Part shown: positions 1-5,480 of the stretch, in pieces
Numbering within the stretch: the first letter of the stretch is position 1
How the letters are laid out: the number at the start of each line of letters is the position of its first letter
DNA from: an uncultured Lachnospiraceae bacterium
Lineage (GTDB): Bacteria > Bacillota > Clostridia > Lachnospirales > Lachnospiraceae
Length of the DNA stretch: 5,712 nt
NCBI GenBank assembly: GCA_910576815.1
Contig: CAJTKA010000061.1
Location: 1-5,712, forward strand
Reading direction: 5' to 3'
Translations under genes and position numbers: made by a program
The notes under the pieces: model-generated
The model's input: only the letters and a program-made list of their open reading frames with translations
The model's database searches: none
Told to the model about the DNA's origin: nothing

Positions 1-32
1 TGTTCATTACCAACTGTGCTGGATATAATCAC

Positions 33-377
33 TCAGGATTCCGAGAGATTATTTAAGCGGAAAGGTTTGAGAATATAATCGTCACCGCCCACGGAAAGCC
101 CGTTTACAATGTCCTGTTCTTCCACCCGTGCAGTCAGAAAGATAATGGGGCAGTTTACTTGTTCCCTTATCTTTTGGCAGACTTCGATCCCGTCGATGGT
201 CGGCATATTGATATCCAATAAGATAAGGTCGGGCTGTGCGTTTATTTTGTCTAAACCTTCCATGCCGTTTTGTGCCGTGATGATCTCATACGGATCTGTG
301 GCGTTTAATGTAAAATATTTTTTCAGCATTTTTAAAAGTTCAATGTCGTCGTCGATAATTAAAATCTTGCGGGCCAT
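33..377 (-). CDS. Truncated response regulator: receiver domain only, probable gene remnant
   Basis: This encodes a 114-residue CheY-like receiver domain of an OmpR/PhoB-type two-component response regulator, which would accept a phosphate from a sensor histidine kinase. Visible family residues are the acidic cluster D9-D10-D11, the phospho-acceptor D55 in LLDINMP, the switch T82 in FLTAR, and K104 in ILKPF. The start chosen is the ATG at 377, reading MARKILIIDDD, with GGAGA six bases upstream. An in-frame TTG at 497 would add 40 residues that do not resemble the family. The protein ends at NNLSES, eight residues after KPF, so the last receiver helix, the linker and the whole winged-helix DNA-binding domain are missing. 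The other two minus-strand frames also hit stops before position 1, so a single frameshift cannot restore the gene inside the window. It is transcribed divergently from the rhomboid gene. The receiver identity is firm; whether the product is functional is doubtful. Confidence 0.85.
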   Translation of the reverse strand: MARKILIIDDDIELLKMLKKYFTLNATDPYEIITAQNGMEGLDKINAQPDLILLDINMPTIDGIEVCQKIREQVNCPIIFLTARVEEQDIVNGLSVGGDDYILKPFRLNNLSES

Positions 378-448
378 TTCCATTCTCCATGTCAGAGCAG
401 TTTGCTGCAGACGACTGGCGATTGAATCCTCATTTTTGCTTATGTTTT

Positions 449-463
449 CCCGGTCCGACCGGG
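449..463. repeat. GC-rich palindrome in the response-regulator leader
   Basis: A perfect 6-bp inverted repeat, CCCGGT/ACCGGG, with a 3-nt loop. It lies between the predicted minus-strand promoter and the receiver start codon, about 70 bases before the ATG, so it would form a hairpin in that transcript's leader. On the minus strand it is followed by AAAACAT rather than a T-run, so it does not look like an intrinsic terminator. Its function is unknown; an operator or a piece of a dispersed repeat is possible. Confidence 0.5.
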
Positions 464-502
464 ATTCGCAGAAACGAGCTTGAGTCGGGATACGCAAACC
501 GC

Positions 503-530
503 ATTATCTATGATACAGATATTTACTCAA
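503..530 (-). promoter_or_regulatory. Predicted sigma-A-type promoter of the response regulator
   Basis: Read on the minus strand, TTGAGT (530-525, 4/6 to TTGACA) is followed after 16 bases by GATAAT (508-503, 5/6 to TATAAT). Transcription would start near 496 and give a leader of about 119 nt that includes the GC-rich palindrome. The surrounding intergenic DNA is very AT-rich, so other promoters on either strand are possible. This is a sequence match only. Confidence 0.5.
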
Positions 531-580
531 AATCATAATATAATACAAATCACAACAAATAAACAACGGAAATCTCTCGT

Positions 581-607
581 TTGACATCCCACGCCGAAAA
601 TGATACT
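581..607 (+). promoter_or_regulatory. Promoter immediately before the rhomboid gene
   Basis: A perfect -35 box, TTGACA (581-586), is followed by GATACT (602-607, 4/6) after a short 15-base spacer. The alternative TACTCT (604-609) has a 17-base spacer. Either choice puts transcription initiation at about 614-617, on top of the ATG at 616. A TGA at 601-603 closes the frame upstream, so no earlier start exists. No Shine-Dalgarno sequence fits before the ATG. Confidence 0.6.
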
Positions 608-615
608 CTTTTCAC

Positions 616-1629
616 ATGGATATTTTAACGTTGAACCGATTGGAGGAGCTGTTTTTTGCACAGGGCTATGACAAGCTTCCTTCCAATCTTCCCGAATTTA
701 ATTTTTACTGCCATCGCGAAATGCAGGGGATCAATGTGCTCCATGTGATCGAATACAGGCAGGGCCTTTATATATCGGGAGATCAGTATGCGCATTTGAA
801 AGAAAAGGTAATAGAATTTTTCGGGCTGCGGGGCGAGACGGAAATTCATGTAATGACGCTGATTTTGAGCGAGGACACAGAAAAGGCCAGACGGCTTTGC
901 GAGGAAGACGCGTTTTGTTGGATCATTGACGCGAGGGCGTTTCGACTGATCGTGCATGAGACACAGGTTGCGGATTTTTATGGCTGGAGGGGAATTTTAG
1001 AAGAATATCTGTTTGCGGCAGCAAGGGAGCCTCTGGGGGAAGCGGCGGCAGATGAGCCGAAAAAGAAGTTCCATCTGGTGCCTGTCAGCGTTTTCCTGGT
1101 AGCGGTCAACGTGATCATATTTCTAATATGTACATTTACGGGCGACTTGTTATATAATAAAGGTGCCTTTGGCGTGCGGGAGCTTTTGCATGGCGGTTTT
1201 TACCGTCTGTTTACAAGTATGTTTCTGCATGGAAGTGTGCAGCATCTTTTCAGCAACATGATCGTTTTGTATTATGTGGGAGAAATGGTGGAACGCGAGC
1301 TGGGACCTTTCCCGTATGCCGTGCTTTACCTGCTTTCCGGCCTTGCGGGAAATATTTTTTCTGCGGGCTATGAGCTGATGACGGGGAATTTTGGCAGTTC
1401 GGTGGGAGCCAGCGGCGCGGTATTTGGCGTGGAAGGCGCGCTTTTGCTTTTGGTGATGCTGCATCGGGGGAGAGTTTCTACCATGACGGCAGGCAGGGTA
1501 GCGTTTGCGATCGCTTTTTCCCTTTACTGTGGGTTCACCAGTGTTGGTGTCAATAATGCCGCTCATGTGGGAGGGGTTCTGATGGGATTTTTTGCGGCGG
1601 CAATTTTCGCGGCGATTAAGAACAGATGA
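616..1629 (+). CDS. Rhomboid-family intramembrane serine protease
   Basis: A 337-residue membrane protein that should cleave transmembrane segments of substrate proteins within the lipid bilayer. Residues 1-150 form a soluble domain of unknown role ending in a charged DEPKKK stretch. About six hydrophobic segments follow (near 154-174, 205-222, 233-253, 264-283, 293-310 and 315-334). The rhomboid hallmarks are present: HGSVQHLFSN (H205, H210, N214), the catalytic serine in GASG (S266), and the partner histidine H317 in NAAHVGG. A cytosolic N-terminal domain before a rhomboid core recalls the Bacillus YqgP/GluP type, but I see no C-terminal TPR region, so I assign no gene symbol. ATG 616 is the first possible start because TGA lies at 601-603. 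There is no ribosome binding site, and a promoter sits directly in front, so translation may be leaderless. The next gene begins 16 bases after the stop, suggesting cotranscription. The substrate is unknown. Confidence 0.92.
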   Translation: MDILTLNRLEELFFAQGYDKLPSNLPEFNFYCHREMQGINVLHVIEYRQGLYISGDQYAHLKEKVIEFFGLRGETEIHVMTLILSEDTEKARRLCEEDAFCWIIDARAFRLIVHETQVADFYGWRGILEEYLFAAAREPLGEAAADEPKKKFHLVPVSVFLVAVNVIIFLICTFTGDLLYNKGAFGVRELLHGGFYRLFTSMFLHGSVQHLFSNMIVLYYVGEMVERELGPFPYAVLYLLSGLAGNIFSAGYELMTGNFGSSVGASGAVFGVEGALLLLVMLHRGRVSTMTAGRVAFAIAFSLYCGFTSVGVNNAAHVGGVLMGFFAAAIFAAIKNR

Positions 1630-1645
1630 GAAAGGATTGGGTTTT

Positions 1646-2644
1646 ATGCAGATCAACATTTATTACGGCGGGAGAGGTTTGATGGATGATCCGACCCTCT
1701 TTGTTTTAAAAAAGATGAAAGAGGTGCTGGAGGAGCTGCGCGTGACGGTGGAGGTCTTTCACCTTTACGAGCAGAAAAACAGCATTCCGACTTTGCCGCA
1801 GACTTTAAAAAGTGCGGATGGAGTGATCCTGGCAACGACGATCGAATGGTATGGGATTGGCGGCTATATGCAGCAGTTTTTAGATGCCTGTTGGCTCTAT
1901 GGAGACAAGGAGAGGATCAGCAGGATCTATATGTGCCCGATCGTGATGTCGACTACCTACGGGGAGCAGGAGGGGAAACTGCAGTTGGCTACGGCTTGGG
2001 AAATTTTGGGTGGCCTTCCTTGCAGCGGGCTCTGTGGCTATATTGCGGACACCTCCCTTTTGGAGGAAAATGGAGACTATATCCGCATCATTGAAAAGAA
2101 TGCGGAAAATCTTTACCGTACCATCAATCAGAAGATGCCGTGTCTTCCTGCCAGTAATCAGGCGGTGAAGCAGAAGGTGGCGATTACAAAGAGCATCAAT
2201 TTTACACCGCAGGAGTCTGAGCAGCTTTCGCAATATGTTTCGGATGATACGTATGTGCAGCGGCAGAAGGCGGATATACAGGAGCTTGCAAGTCTGTTCC
2301 GGGATATGATGGGCAGCAGCGAAAAGGAGGATACCTCCGAATTTGTGGGGGAGATCAGACAACATTTCGTTCCACAGCCGGGTTTTGCAGCGGGATTTAA
2401 GGTAGTGATCGAGGAAAAGAAAAAGCCGCTTATGATCGAGATCAACGGCGCGAACCTGGAATGCTATTACGGAGAAGGCGGCCGCGTGGATGTGGAGATG
2501 CAGATGGATCAGGCTTCCTTTGCTGATATCGTTTCGGGAAGGACGAGTTTTCAGACTTCCTTTATGGCAGGTGATATGAAAATGAAGGGCGATTTTAAGA
2601 TACTGCGTTCTTTGGATCAGGCATTGCCTTTTGTGGAAGAATAA
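1646..2644 (+). CDS. Flavodoxin-like / SCP2 sterol-carrier fusion protein
   Basis: A 332-residue, probably cytoplasmic protein with two recognisable parts. Residues 1-165 look like a flavodoxin-fold NAD(P)H-dependent oxidoreductase: a short beta strand with a GGRG turn, then ILATTIEWYGIGGYMQQFLD (61-80), the typical flavin-site loop in which a conserved aromatic residue precedes a glycine-rich turn, then a CPIVMSTTYG strand and loop. After a polar linker (170-230), residues 232-328 resemble an SCP2 domain, a hydrophobic-pocket lipid-binding fold. Supporting features are the alternating strands around FKVVIEEKKKPLMIEING and the closing helices SFADIVSGRTSF and MKMKGDFKIL. A lipid-like or hydrophobic substrate presented to a flavin is a reasonable inference, but no reaction can be named. 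AAAGGA lies nine bases before the ATG. The gene follows the rhomboid by 16 bases, so the two are probably cotranscribed. The N-terminal assignment is less sure than the C-terminal one. Confidence 0.82.
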   Translation: MQINIYYGGRGLMDDPTLFVLKKMKEVLEELRVTVEVFHLYEQKNSIPTLPQTLKSADGVILATTIEWYGIGGYMQQFLDACWLYGDKERISRIYMCPIVMSTTYGEQEGKLQLATAWEILGGLPCSGLCGYIADTSLLEENGDYIRIIEKNAENLYRTINQKMPCLPASNQAVKQKVAITKSINFTPQESEQLSQYVSDDTYVQRQKADIQELASLFRDMMGSSEKEDTSEFVGEIRQHFVPQPGFAAGFKVVIEEKKKPLMIEINGANLECYYGEGGRVDVEMQMDQASFADIVSGRTSFQTSFMAGDMKMKGDFKILRSLDQALPFVEE

Positions 2645-2719
2645 ATTTTTCAAAAAGAGTACCGAGTCATTTTGGGGAATCAATAACAGATATTAGGTAG
2701 AAAAGGAGACAATGAAGAT

Positions 2720-3130
2720 ATGGGACAGGATAATTGTATTTTTTGTAAGATTGCAAATGGGGAGATTCCCGCAAGGACGTTGTATGAGGATGAGCAGTTT
2801 CGTGTCATTTTAGATCAGGGACCGGCCACGAAGGGTCATGCGTTGATCCTTCCCAAAGCGCATTACAGAGATCTTTTCGAGCTGCCGGAAGAGCTGGCGG
2901 GCGATGTGATGAAACTTGCGAAAAAAATGATTATTAAAATGCGGGAAAAATTCAAATGTGAGGGCTTTAATCTGGTACAGAACAATGGTGATCTTGCGGG
3001 ACAGACTGTATTTCACTTTCATCTGCATTTGATTCCGCGTTATGGTGCGGATGGGCAGAAGATCGGCTGGAAGCCGCAGGAGGTAACACCTGAGGAGCTT
3101 GAGGAAGTTCGCGCGCAGTTTGCGGATTGA
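2720..3130 (+). CDS. HIT family protein (histidine triad nucleotide hydrolase/transferase)
   Basis: A complete 136-residue HIT protein of the Hint branch, cytoplasmic and probably dimeric. Members of this branch hydrolyse nucleoside phosphoramidates, acyl-adenylates or related nucleotide conjugates. The triad is HFHLHLIPR (H99, H101, H103), with H101 expected as the nucleophile. The N-terminal CIFCKIANGEIPA motif supplies C6 and C9, which with H48 and H99 probably bind zinc as in many bacterial Hint proteins. GHALILPKAH (39-48) and FNLVQNNGDLAGQTVFH complete the family pattern. The length is slightly above the usual 110-115 because of a charged C-terminal tail. AGGAG lies 11 bases before the start, which is rather far. 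A closer ATG at 2712 is out of frame and gives no family match. Gaps of 75 bases upstream and 114 downstream leave its operon membership uncertain, and I see no strong promoter or terminator in either gap. Confidence 0.95.
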   Translation: MGQDNCIFCKIANGEIPARTLYEDEQFRVILDQGPATKGHALILPKAHYRDLFELPEELAGDVMKLAKKMIIKMREKFKCEGFNLVQNNGDLAGQTVFHFHLHLIPRYGADGQKIGWKPQEVTPEELEEVRAQFAD

Positions 3131-3244
3131 TTATGTGGATTTTTTCCGCGTGGCAGACAATCTTTTGATTTGCGGAAGAATTGGCGGACGAGGCGGGCAG
3201 CATAAATTTGGCAGGAATTGAGAATATTTGAGAACGGGAAGAAA

Positions 3245-4087
3245 ATGAGAACGATTGAGACGAAAACGATAATCGAAGCGATTAAAGAAATGTGCATTGA
3301 GGCCAACCACTTTCTGTCTAAGGATATGGCGTGCGCAATGGCGCAGGCGGCACAGACAGAAGGCTCGCCTTTGGGAAAGCAGATTTTGGGGCAACTGCAG
3401 GATAATCTGCAGATTGCCGGGAAAGATATGATTCCCATCTGTCAGGACACGGGCATGGCGGTCATTTTTTTGGAGATCGGACAGGACGTGCATTTTACGG
3501 GCGAGAATCTGACTGATGCAGTCAATGAAGGCGTAAGGCGGGGCTACGCAGAAGGTTATCTTCGCAAGTCTGTGGTTGGCGATCCGCTGATTCGGGAAAA
3601 CACAAAAGATAATACGCCTGCGGTCCTGCACTGTGAGATCGTACCTGGCGATCGGGTAAAGATCACGGTGGCGCCAAAAGGGTTCGGCAGCGAAAACATG
3701 AGCCGCGTGTTTATGTTAAAGCCCGCCGATGGTATAGAGGGCGTAAAGGATGCGATCTTGTCGGCAGTGCGGGACGCGGGGCCCAATGCCTGTCCACCCA
3801 TGGTGGTGGGTGTGGGGATTGGTGGCACTTTTGAGAAGTGTGCGCTGATGGCAAAACACGCCCTCACAAGGTCTCTGGATACGCATTCCGCTATTCCTTA
3901 TATTAAGGAATTGGAAGAAGAGATGCTTCAAAAGATAAACGGGACGGGCATCGGACCGGGAGGACTCGGCGGCACGACCACGGCTCTGGCGGTCAACATT
4001 GAGACCTATCCCACGCATATCGCAGGGCTGCCTGTGGCGGTCAATATCTGTTGTCATGTGAACAGACACGCGGTACGGGAGTTGTAA
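3245..4087 (+). CDS. fumA: Class I fumarate hydratase, alpha subunit (Fe-S hydro-lyase)
   Basis: The 280-residue alpha subunit of a two-subunit, oxygen-sensitive [4Fe-4S] hydratase that interconverts fumarate and L-malate. Close relatives act on L-tartrate (TtdA) or similar acids, so substrate is inferred from family. Three expected cluster cysteines are visible: C66 in PICQDTG, C183 in NACPP, and C269 or C270 in NICCHVNRHA, where many relatives have one cysteine rather than two. Other family blocks are APKGFGSENMS (143-153), GVGIGGTFEKC, and GLGGTTTALAVNIETYPTHI near the end. The length is normal. The start is ATG 3245, after GGGAAG. An upstream in-frame TTG at 3218 has no usable ribosome binding site. 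The symbol follows the alpha-subunit convention and does not mean the single-chain E. coli enzyme. The beta subunit is not adjacent as usual but starts 485 bases after this stop, behind a DUF3781 gene. Confidence 0.95.
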   Translation: MRTIETKTIIEAIKEMCIEANHFLSKDMACAMAQAAQTEGSPLGKQILGQLQDNLQIAGKDMIPICQDTGMAVIFLEIGQDVHFTGENLTDAVNEGVRRGYAEGYLRKSVVGDPLIRENTKDNTPAVLHCEIVPGDRVKITVAPKGFGSENMSRVFMLKPADGIEGVKDAILSAVRDAGPNACPPMVVGVGIGGTFEKCALMAKHALTRSLDTHSAIPYIKELEEEMLQKINGTGIGPGGLGGTTTALAVNIETYPTHIAGLPVAVNICCHVNRHAVREL

Positions 4088-4092
4088 ATTTT

Positions 4093-4350
4093 ATGGAACC
4101 TACGCAAGCATTGCTTAGTAATATAGAAAAATTGCATACGACTGCAATGGGAATCGACAGAATCAGAAAAAATTTAGGACTGAGTACTGCTGATGATGTC
4201 GTGGAATATTGTAAAAATAAGATACTGGACAAAAGGTGCGCCATTTATCAACAGGGTAAAAACTGGTATTGTGAAATGGATGGTATTAGAATTACCGTTA
4301 ATTCCTATAGCTATACGATTATAACGGCGCACAAAATGAAGGACAGATAA
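4093..4350 (+). CDS. DUF3781 family small protein, function unknown
   Basis: An 85-residue protein that I recognise as DUF3781-like. Pattern elements are a helical N-terminus with LLSNIEKLHTTAMGIDRIRKNLGL, then DVVEYCKNKILD, and a beta-rich C-terminus with GKNWYCEMDGIRITVNSYSY and TIITAHKMK. No catalytic motif, signal peptide or membrane segment is visible, and no function is known to me. The start is ATG 4093, five bases after the fumarase alpha stop. The frame stays open upstream to 4051, but that part overlaps the alpha subunit and has no family resemblance. The only ribosome-binding-like sequence is GGGAG at 4077-4081, eleven bases upstream and inside the alpha gene, so translational coupling is possible. 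The gene is visibly more AT-rich than the fumarase genes on both sides, with frequent AGA and AAA codons. This suggests a later insertion between the two subunit genes. Confidence 0.82.
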   Translation: MEPTQALLSNIEKLHTTAMGIDRIRKNLGLSTADDVVEYCKNKILDKRCAIYQQGKNWYCEMDGIRITVNSYSYTIITAHKMKDR

Positions 4351-4398
4351 TTGTGTTTCTTCTATATATAGTGTATCTTTGCGTAAATAAAACACAAT
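4350..4398. repeat. 9-bp inverted repeat just after the DUF3781 gene
   Basis: ATTGTGTTT (4350-4358) and AAACACAAT (4390-4398) are perfect inverted copies around a 31-nt, very AT-rich centre that includes TATATATA. The left arm begins on the last base of the DUF3781 stop codon. The right arm is followed by ATATATG and no clear T-run, so this is only a weak terminator candidate. It could also mark the edge of the inserted segment. Confidence 0.5.
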
Positions 4399-4438
4399 AT
4401 ATATGAAAGATTGACAAAGGAATTAGATGTGGAGGGAA

Positions 4439-4475
4439 GATTGAAAAATAACACTGATGTGCTGATTTTTCAATC
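4439..4475. repeat. 11-bp perfect inverted repeat in the fumarase beta leader
   Basis: GATTGAAAAAT (4439-4449) pairs perfectly with ATTTTTCAATC (4465-4475) across a 15-nt loop. The left arm buries a TTG at 4441 that has a good GGAGG (4431-4435) five bases upstream. The hairpin would therefore hide that potential start while leaving the GGAGG exposed. It is AT-rich, not followed by a T-run, and lies directly before the next hairpin. Confidence 0.65.
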
Positions 4476-4476
4476 G

Positions 4477-4572
4477 CGAGTTTGTGCCGGAGCCACAAAC
4501 TCGGAATCGCAGTCCAGAATTTTAAATTCTCGACGCGTGCCTGCGCAAAAAAGCTCCGGCACGGAGGAAAGT
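4477..4572 (+). promoter_or_regulatory. Structured leader of the fumarase beta gene with competing pairings at the ribosome binding site
   Basis: Three pairings are visible. (1) CGAGTTTGTG (4477-4486) with CACAAACTCG (4494-4503), a 10-bp hairpin with loop CCGGAGC. (2) GTGCCGGAGC (4484-4493) with GCTCCGGCAC (4553-4562), a GC-rich 10-bp long-range inverted repeat ending directly before the GGAGG. (3) CTCCG (4554-4558) with CGGAG (4562-4566), a small hairpin covering most of the GGAGG (4563-4567). Pairing 2 uses the same bases as pairing 3 and part of pairing 1, so forming it would free the ribosome binding site. A smaller 7-bp palindrome, AGAATTT/AAATTCT, lies at 4516-4530. This arrangement could act as a translational switch, or it could be an inserted palindromic repeat that happens to end at the gene. 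It matches no riboswitch class I know. Confidence 0.5.
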
Positions 4573-5124
4573 ATGGAACGGCATATCACAGCGCCTATTG
4601 ATAAGGAAACGGCAAAAGAATTGCAGGCAGGAGATTACGTCTATCTCACGGGTACGATTTACACGGCGCGCGATGCGGCGCACAAAAGGATGCAGGAAGC
4701 TTTGGAACAAGGAGAAGCGCTGCCGATTGAAATGGAGGGCAACGTGATTTATTATATGGGTCCTTCCCCGGCAAGGGAGGGCAGGCCGATTGGTTCCGCG
4801 GGTCCTACCACCGCAAGCCGTATGGATAAATATGCGCCGAAGCTTTTGGATCTGGGGCTGATCGGTATGATTGGCAAAGGAAAGCGTTCGCAGGCGGTAA
4901 AGGATGCAATTGTCAGAAACGGCGCAGTATACTTTGCGGCAGTTGGCGGCGCAGGGGCGCTATTAGCCGGTGCCATCAAGACATCAGAGGTGGTTGCCTA
5001 TGATGATCTGGGGACTGAAGCAATCCGCAGACTTACCGTGGAAAACTTTCCTGCGATCGTGGTGATTGACGCGAAAGGGCGGGACCTTTATGAGACGGCA
5101 GTAAAGGAGTATTGTACAAATTAA
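4573..5124 (+). CDS. fumB: Class I fumarate hydratase, beta subunit (Fe-S hydro-lyase)
   Basis: The 183-residue beta subunit, partner of the alpha subunit encoded about 0.5 kb upstream. Together they would form the fumarate/L-malate hydratase; TtdB-type tartrate dehydratase is the main alternative. Family features are GDYVYLTGTIYTARDAAHKR (21-39), IYYMGPSP (59-66), GPTTASRMDKYAPKLL (77-92), the GKG turn (101-103), and the glycine/alanine-rich FAAVGGAGALLAGAIK near 121-136. The length is normal and the gene intact. ATG 4573 is preferred: GGAGG sits five bases upstream, and the family similarity begins with the usual short N-terminus. The frame is open upstream to 4411, and TTG 4441 also has a GGAGG. 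Starting there would add 44 residues of repeat-like, low-similarity sequence. The gene ends 15 bases before a hairpin pair that may end transcription. Confidence 0.95.
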   Translation: MERHITAPIDKETAKELQAGDYVYLTGTIYTARDAAHKRMQEALEQGEALPIEMEGNVIYYMGPSPAREGRPIGSAGPTTASRMDKYAPKLLDLGLIGMIGKGKRSQAVKDAIVRNGAVYFAAVGGAGALLAGAIKTSEVVAYDDLGTEAIRRLTVENFPAIVVIDAKGRDLYETAVKEYCTN

Positions 5125-5139
5125 CTTATTACTACACGC

Positions 5140-5160
5140 CGAGGATACGAAGTATCCTCG
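5140..5160. repeat. Hairpin module after fumarase beta (GAGGATAC type)
   Basis: CGAGGATAC (5140-5148) and GTATCCTCG (5152-5160) form a perfect 9-bp stem with the 3-nt loop GAA. Its stem resembles the GAGGATGC/GCATCCTC hairpin at 5607-5626, so both seem to belong to one hairpin family. It starts 15 bases after the fumarase beta stop. It has no T-run, so any terminator role would depend on the next hairpin. Confidence 0.7.
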
Positions 5161-5161
5161 T

Positions 5162-5188
5162 GAGATAATTTGCGGAGCAAATTTTCTC
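5162..5188. repeat. 27-nt hairpin module, inverted copy of the one at 5525-5551
   Basis: Two 12-nt arms flank a 3-nt loop; 11 of 12 positions pair, with one mismatch at the fifth pair (T:T). The reverse complement equals positions 5525-5551 in 26 of 27 bases, the only difference being in the loop. It is followed by TTTCC, so it could act as a weak terminator for the fumarase beta transcript. It also lies just upstream of the tRNA promoter. Confidence 0.75.
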
Positions 5189-5215
5189 TTTCCAAAAGGA
5201 ATCACAGAAAAGGCA

Positions 5216-5244
5216 TTGACAAACAAAAACACCTTATGTATAAT
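5216..5244 (+). promoter_or_regulatory. Consensus sigma-A promoter of tRNA-Ser
   Basis: TTGACA (5216-5221) and TATAAT (5239-5244) are perfect hexamers at the ideal 17-base spacing. Initiation is expected near 5251. The resulting 5' leader of about 50 nt contains a 6-bp hairpin (GAATTA/TAATTC, 5279-5294) just before the tRNA. Such strong promoters are typical of stable RNA genes. Confidence 0.9.
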
Positions 5245-5301
5245 TACTTTACGTCCGCGTTGAGGACTTTATATCGGAGAATTAGTAATAATTCAGACTG
5301 T

Positions 5302-5389
5302 GGAGAAATACTCAAGAGGCTGAAGAGGCGCCCCTGCTAAGGGTGTAGGTCGCGTAAGCGGCGCGAGGGTTCAAATCCCTCTTTCTCCG
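5302..5389 (+). tRNA. tRNA-Ser, anticodon GCU
   Basis: An 88-nt class II tRNA. The acceptor stem GGAGAAA (5302-5308) pairs with TTTCTCC (5382-5388), with discriminator G at 5389. The anticodon stem CGCCC/GGGTG encloses loop CTGCTAA (5334-5340), giving anticodon GCT (5336-5338), which reads AGC and AGU serine codons. The long variable arm (about 5346-5364) is characteristic of tRNA-Ser. The T-arm is GAGGG-TTCAAAT-CCCTC (5365-5381). CCA is not encoded (GTTA follows), so a nucleotidyltransferase must add it. The gene has its own strong promoter upstream and a terminator directly after. Confidence 0.97.
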
Positions 5390-5391
5390 TT

Positions 5392-5427
5392 AAAAAGAAT
5401 CTTAAGAGATTGAGATTTCTTTTTTTT
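5392..5427 (+). terminator. Intrinsic terminator of tRNA-Ser
   Basis: AAAAAGAATCT (5392-5402) can pair with AGATTTCTTTTT (5413-5424) in an 11-bp, AT-rich stem with one bulged T and a 10-nt loop. The T-run 5420-5427 forms part of the 3' arm and tail. It lies three bases after the tRNA 3' end. The stem is weak in GC, but the T-tract is strong. Confidence 0.65.
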
Positions 5428-5480
5428 CCTTTTTTGAAAGCTCATAAAATAAAAAGTTTTAGGAAATTTCAAAAAAGGGC

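Noticed and set aside
449..475. GC palindrome with nearby GCGAATCCC as the T-arm of a degraded tRNA
   Set aside because: There is no matching T-stem partner, anticodon arm or acceptor stem around it, so the similarity is only a few bases.
378..497. N-terminal 40-residue extension of the response regulator from TTG 497
   Set aside because: Receiver domains start at the MARKILII strand, GGAGA is well placed for ATG 377, and the extension runs across a palindromic leader.
1880..2683. Long minus-strand open frame opposite the flavodoxin/SCP2 gene
   Set aside because: It is antisense to a well-supported gene, is rich in His, Leu and Arg as expected from a shadow frame, and has no recognisable domain.
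3218..3244. Upstream TTG start for the fumarase alpha subunit
   Set aside because: The AGGAA before it is too close to act as a ribosome binding site, and ATG 3245 gives the normal 280-residue family length.
3131..3244. Terminator between the HIT and fumarase alpha genes
   Set aside because: GCGGA near 3122 and TCCGC near 3147 give only a weak, widely spaced pairing with the T-run inside it, not after it.
4411..4440. TTGACA at 4411 as a promoter for the fumarase beta gene
   Set aside because: No reasonable -10 hexamer lies 15-19 bases downstream; that stretch is GGAGGGAAGA, a ribosome-binding-like sequence.
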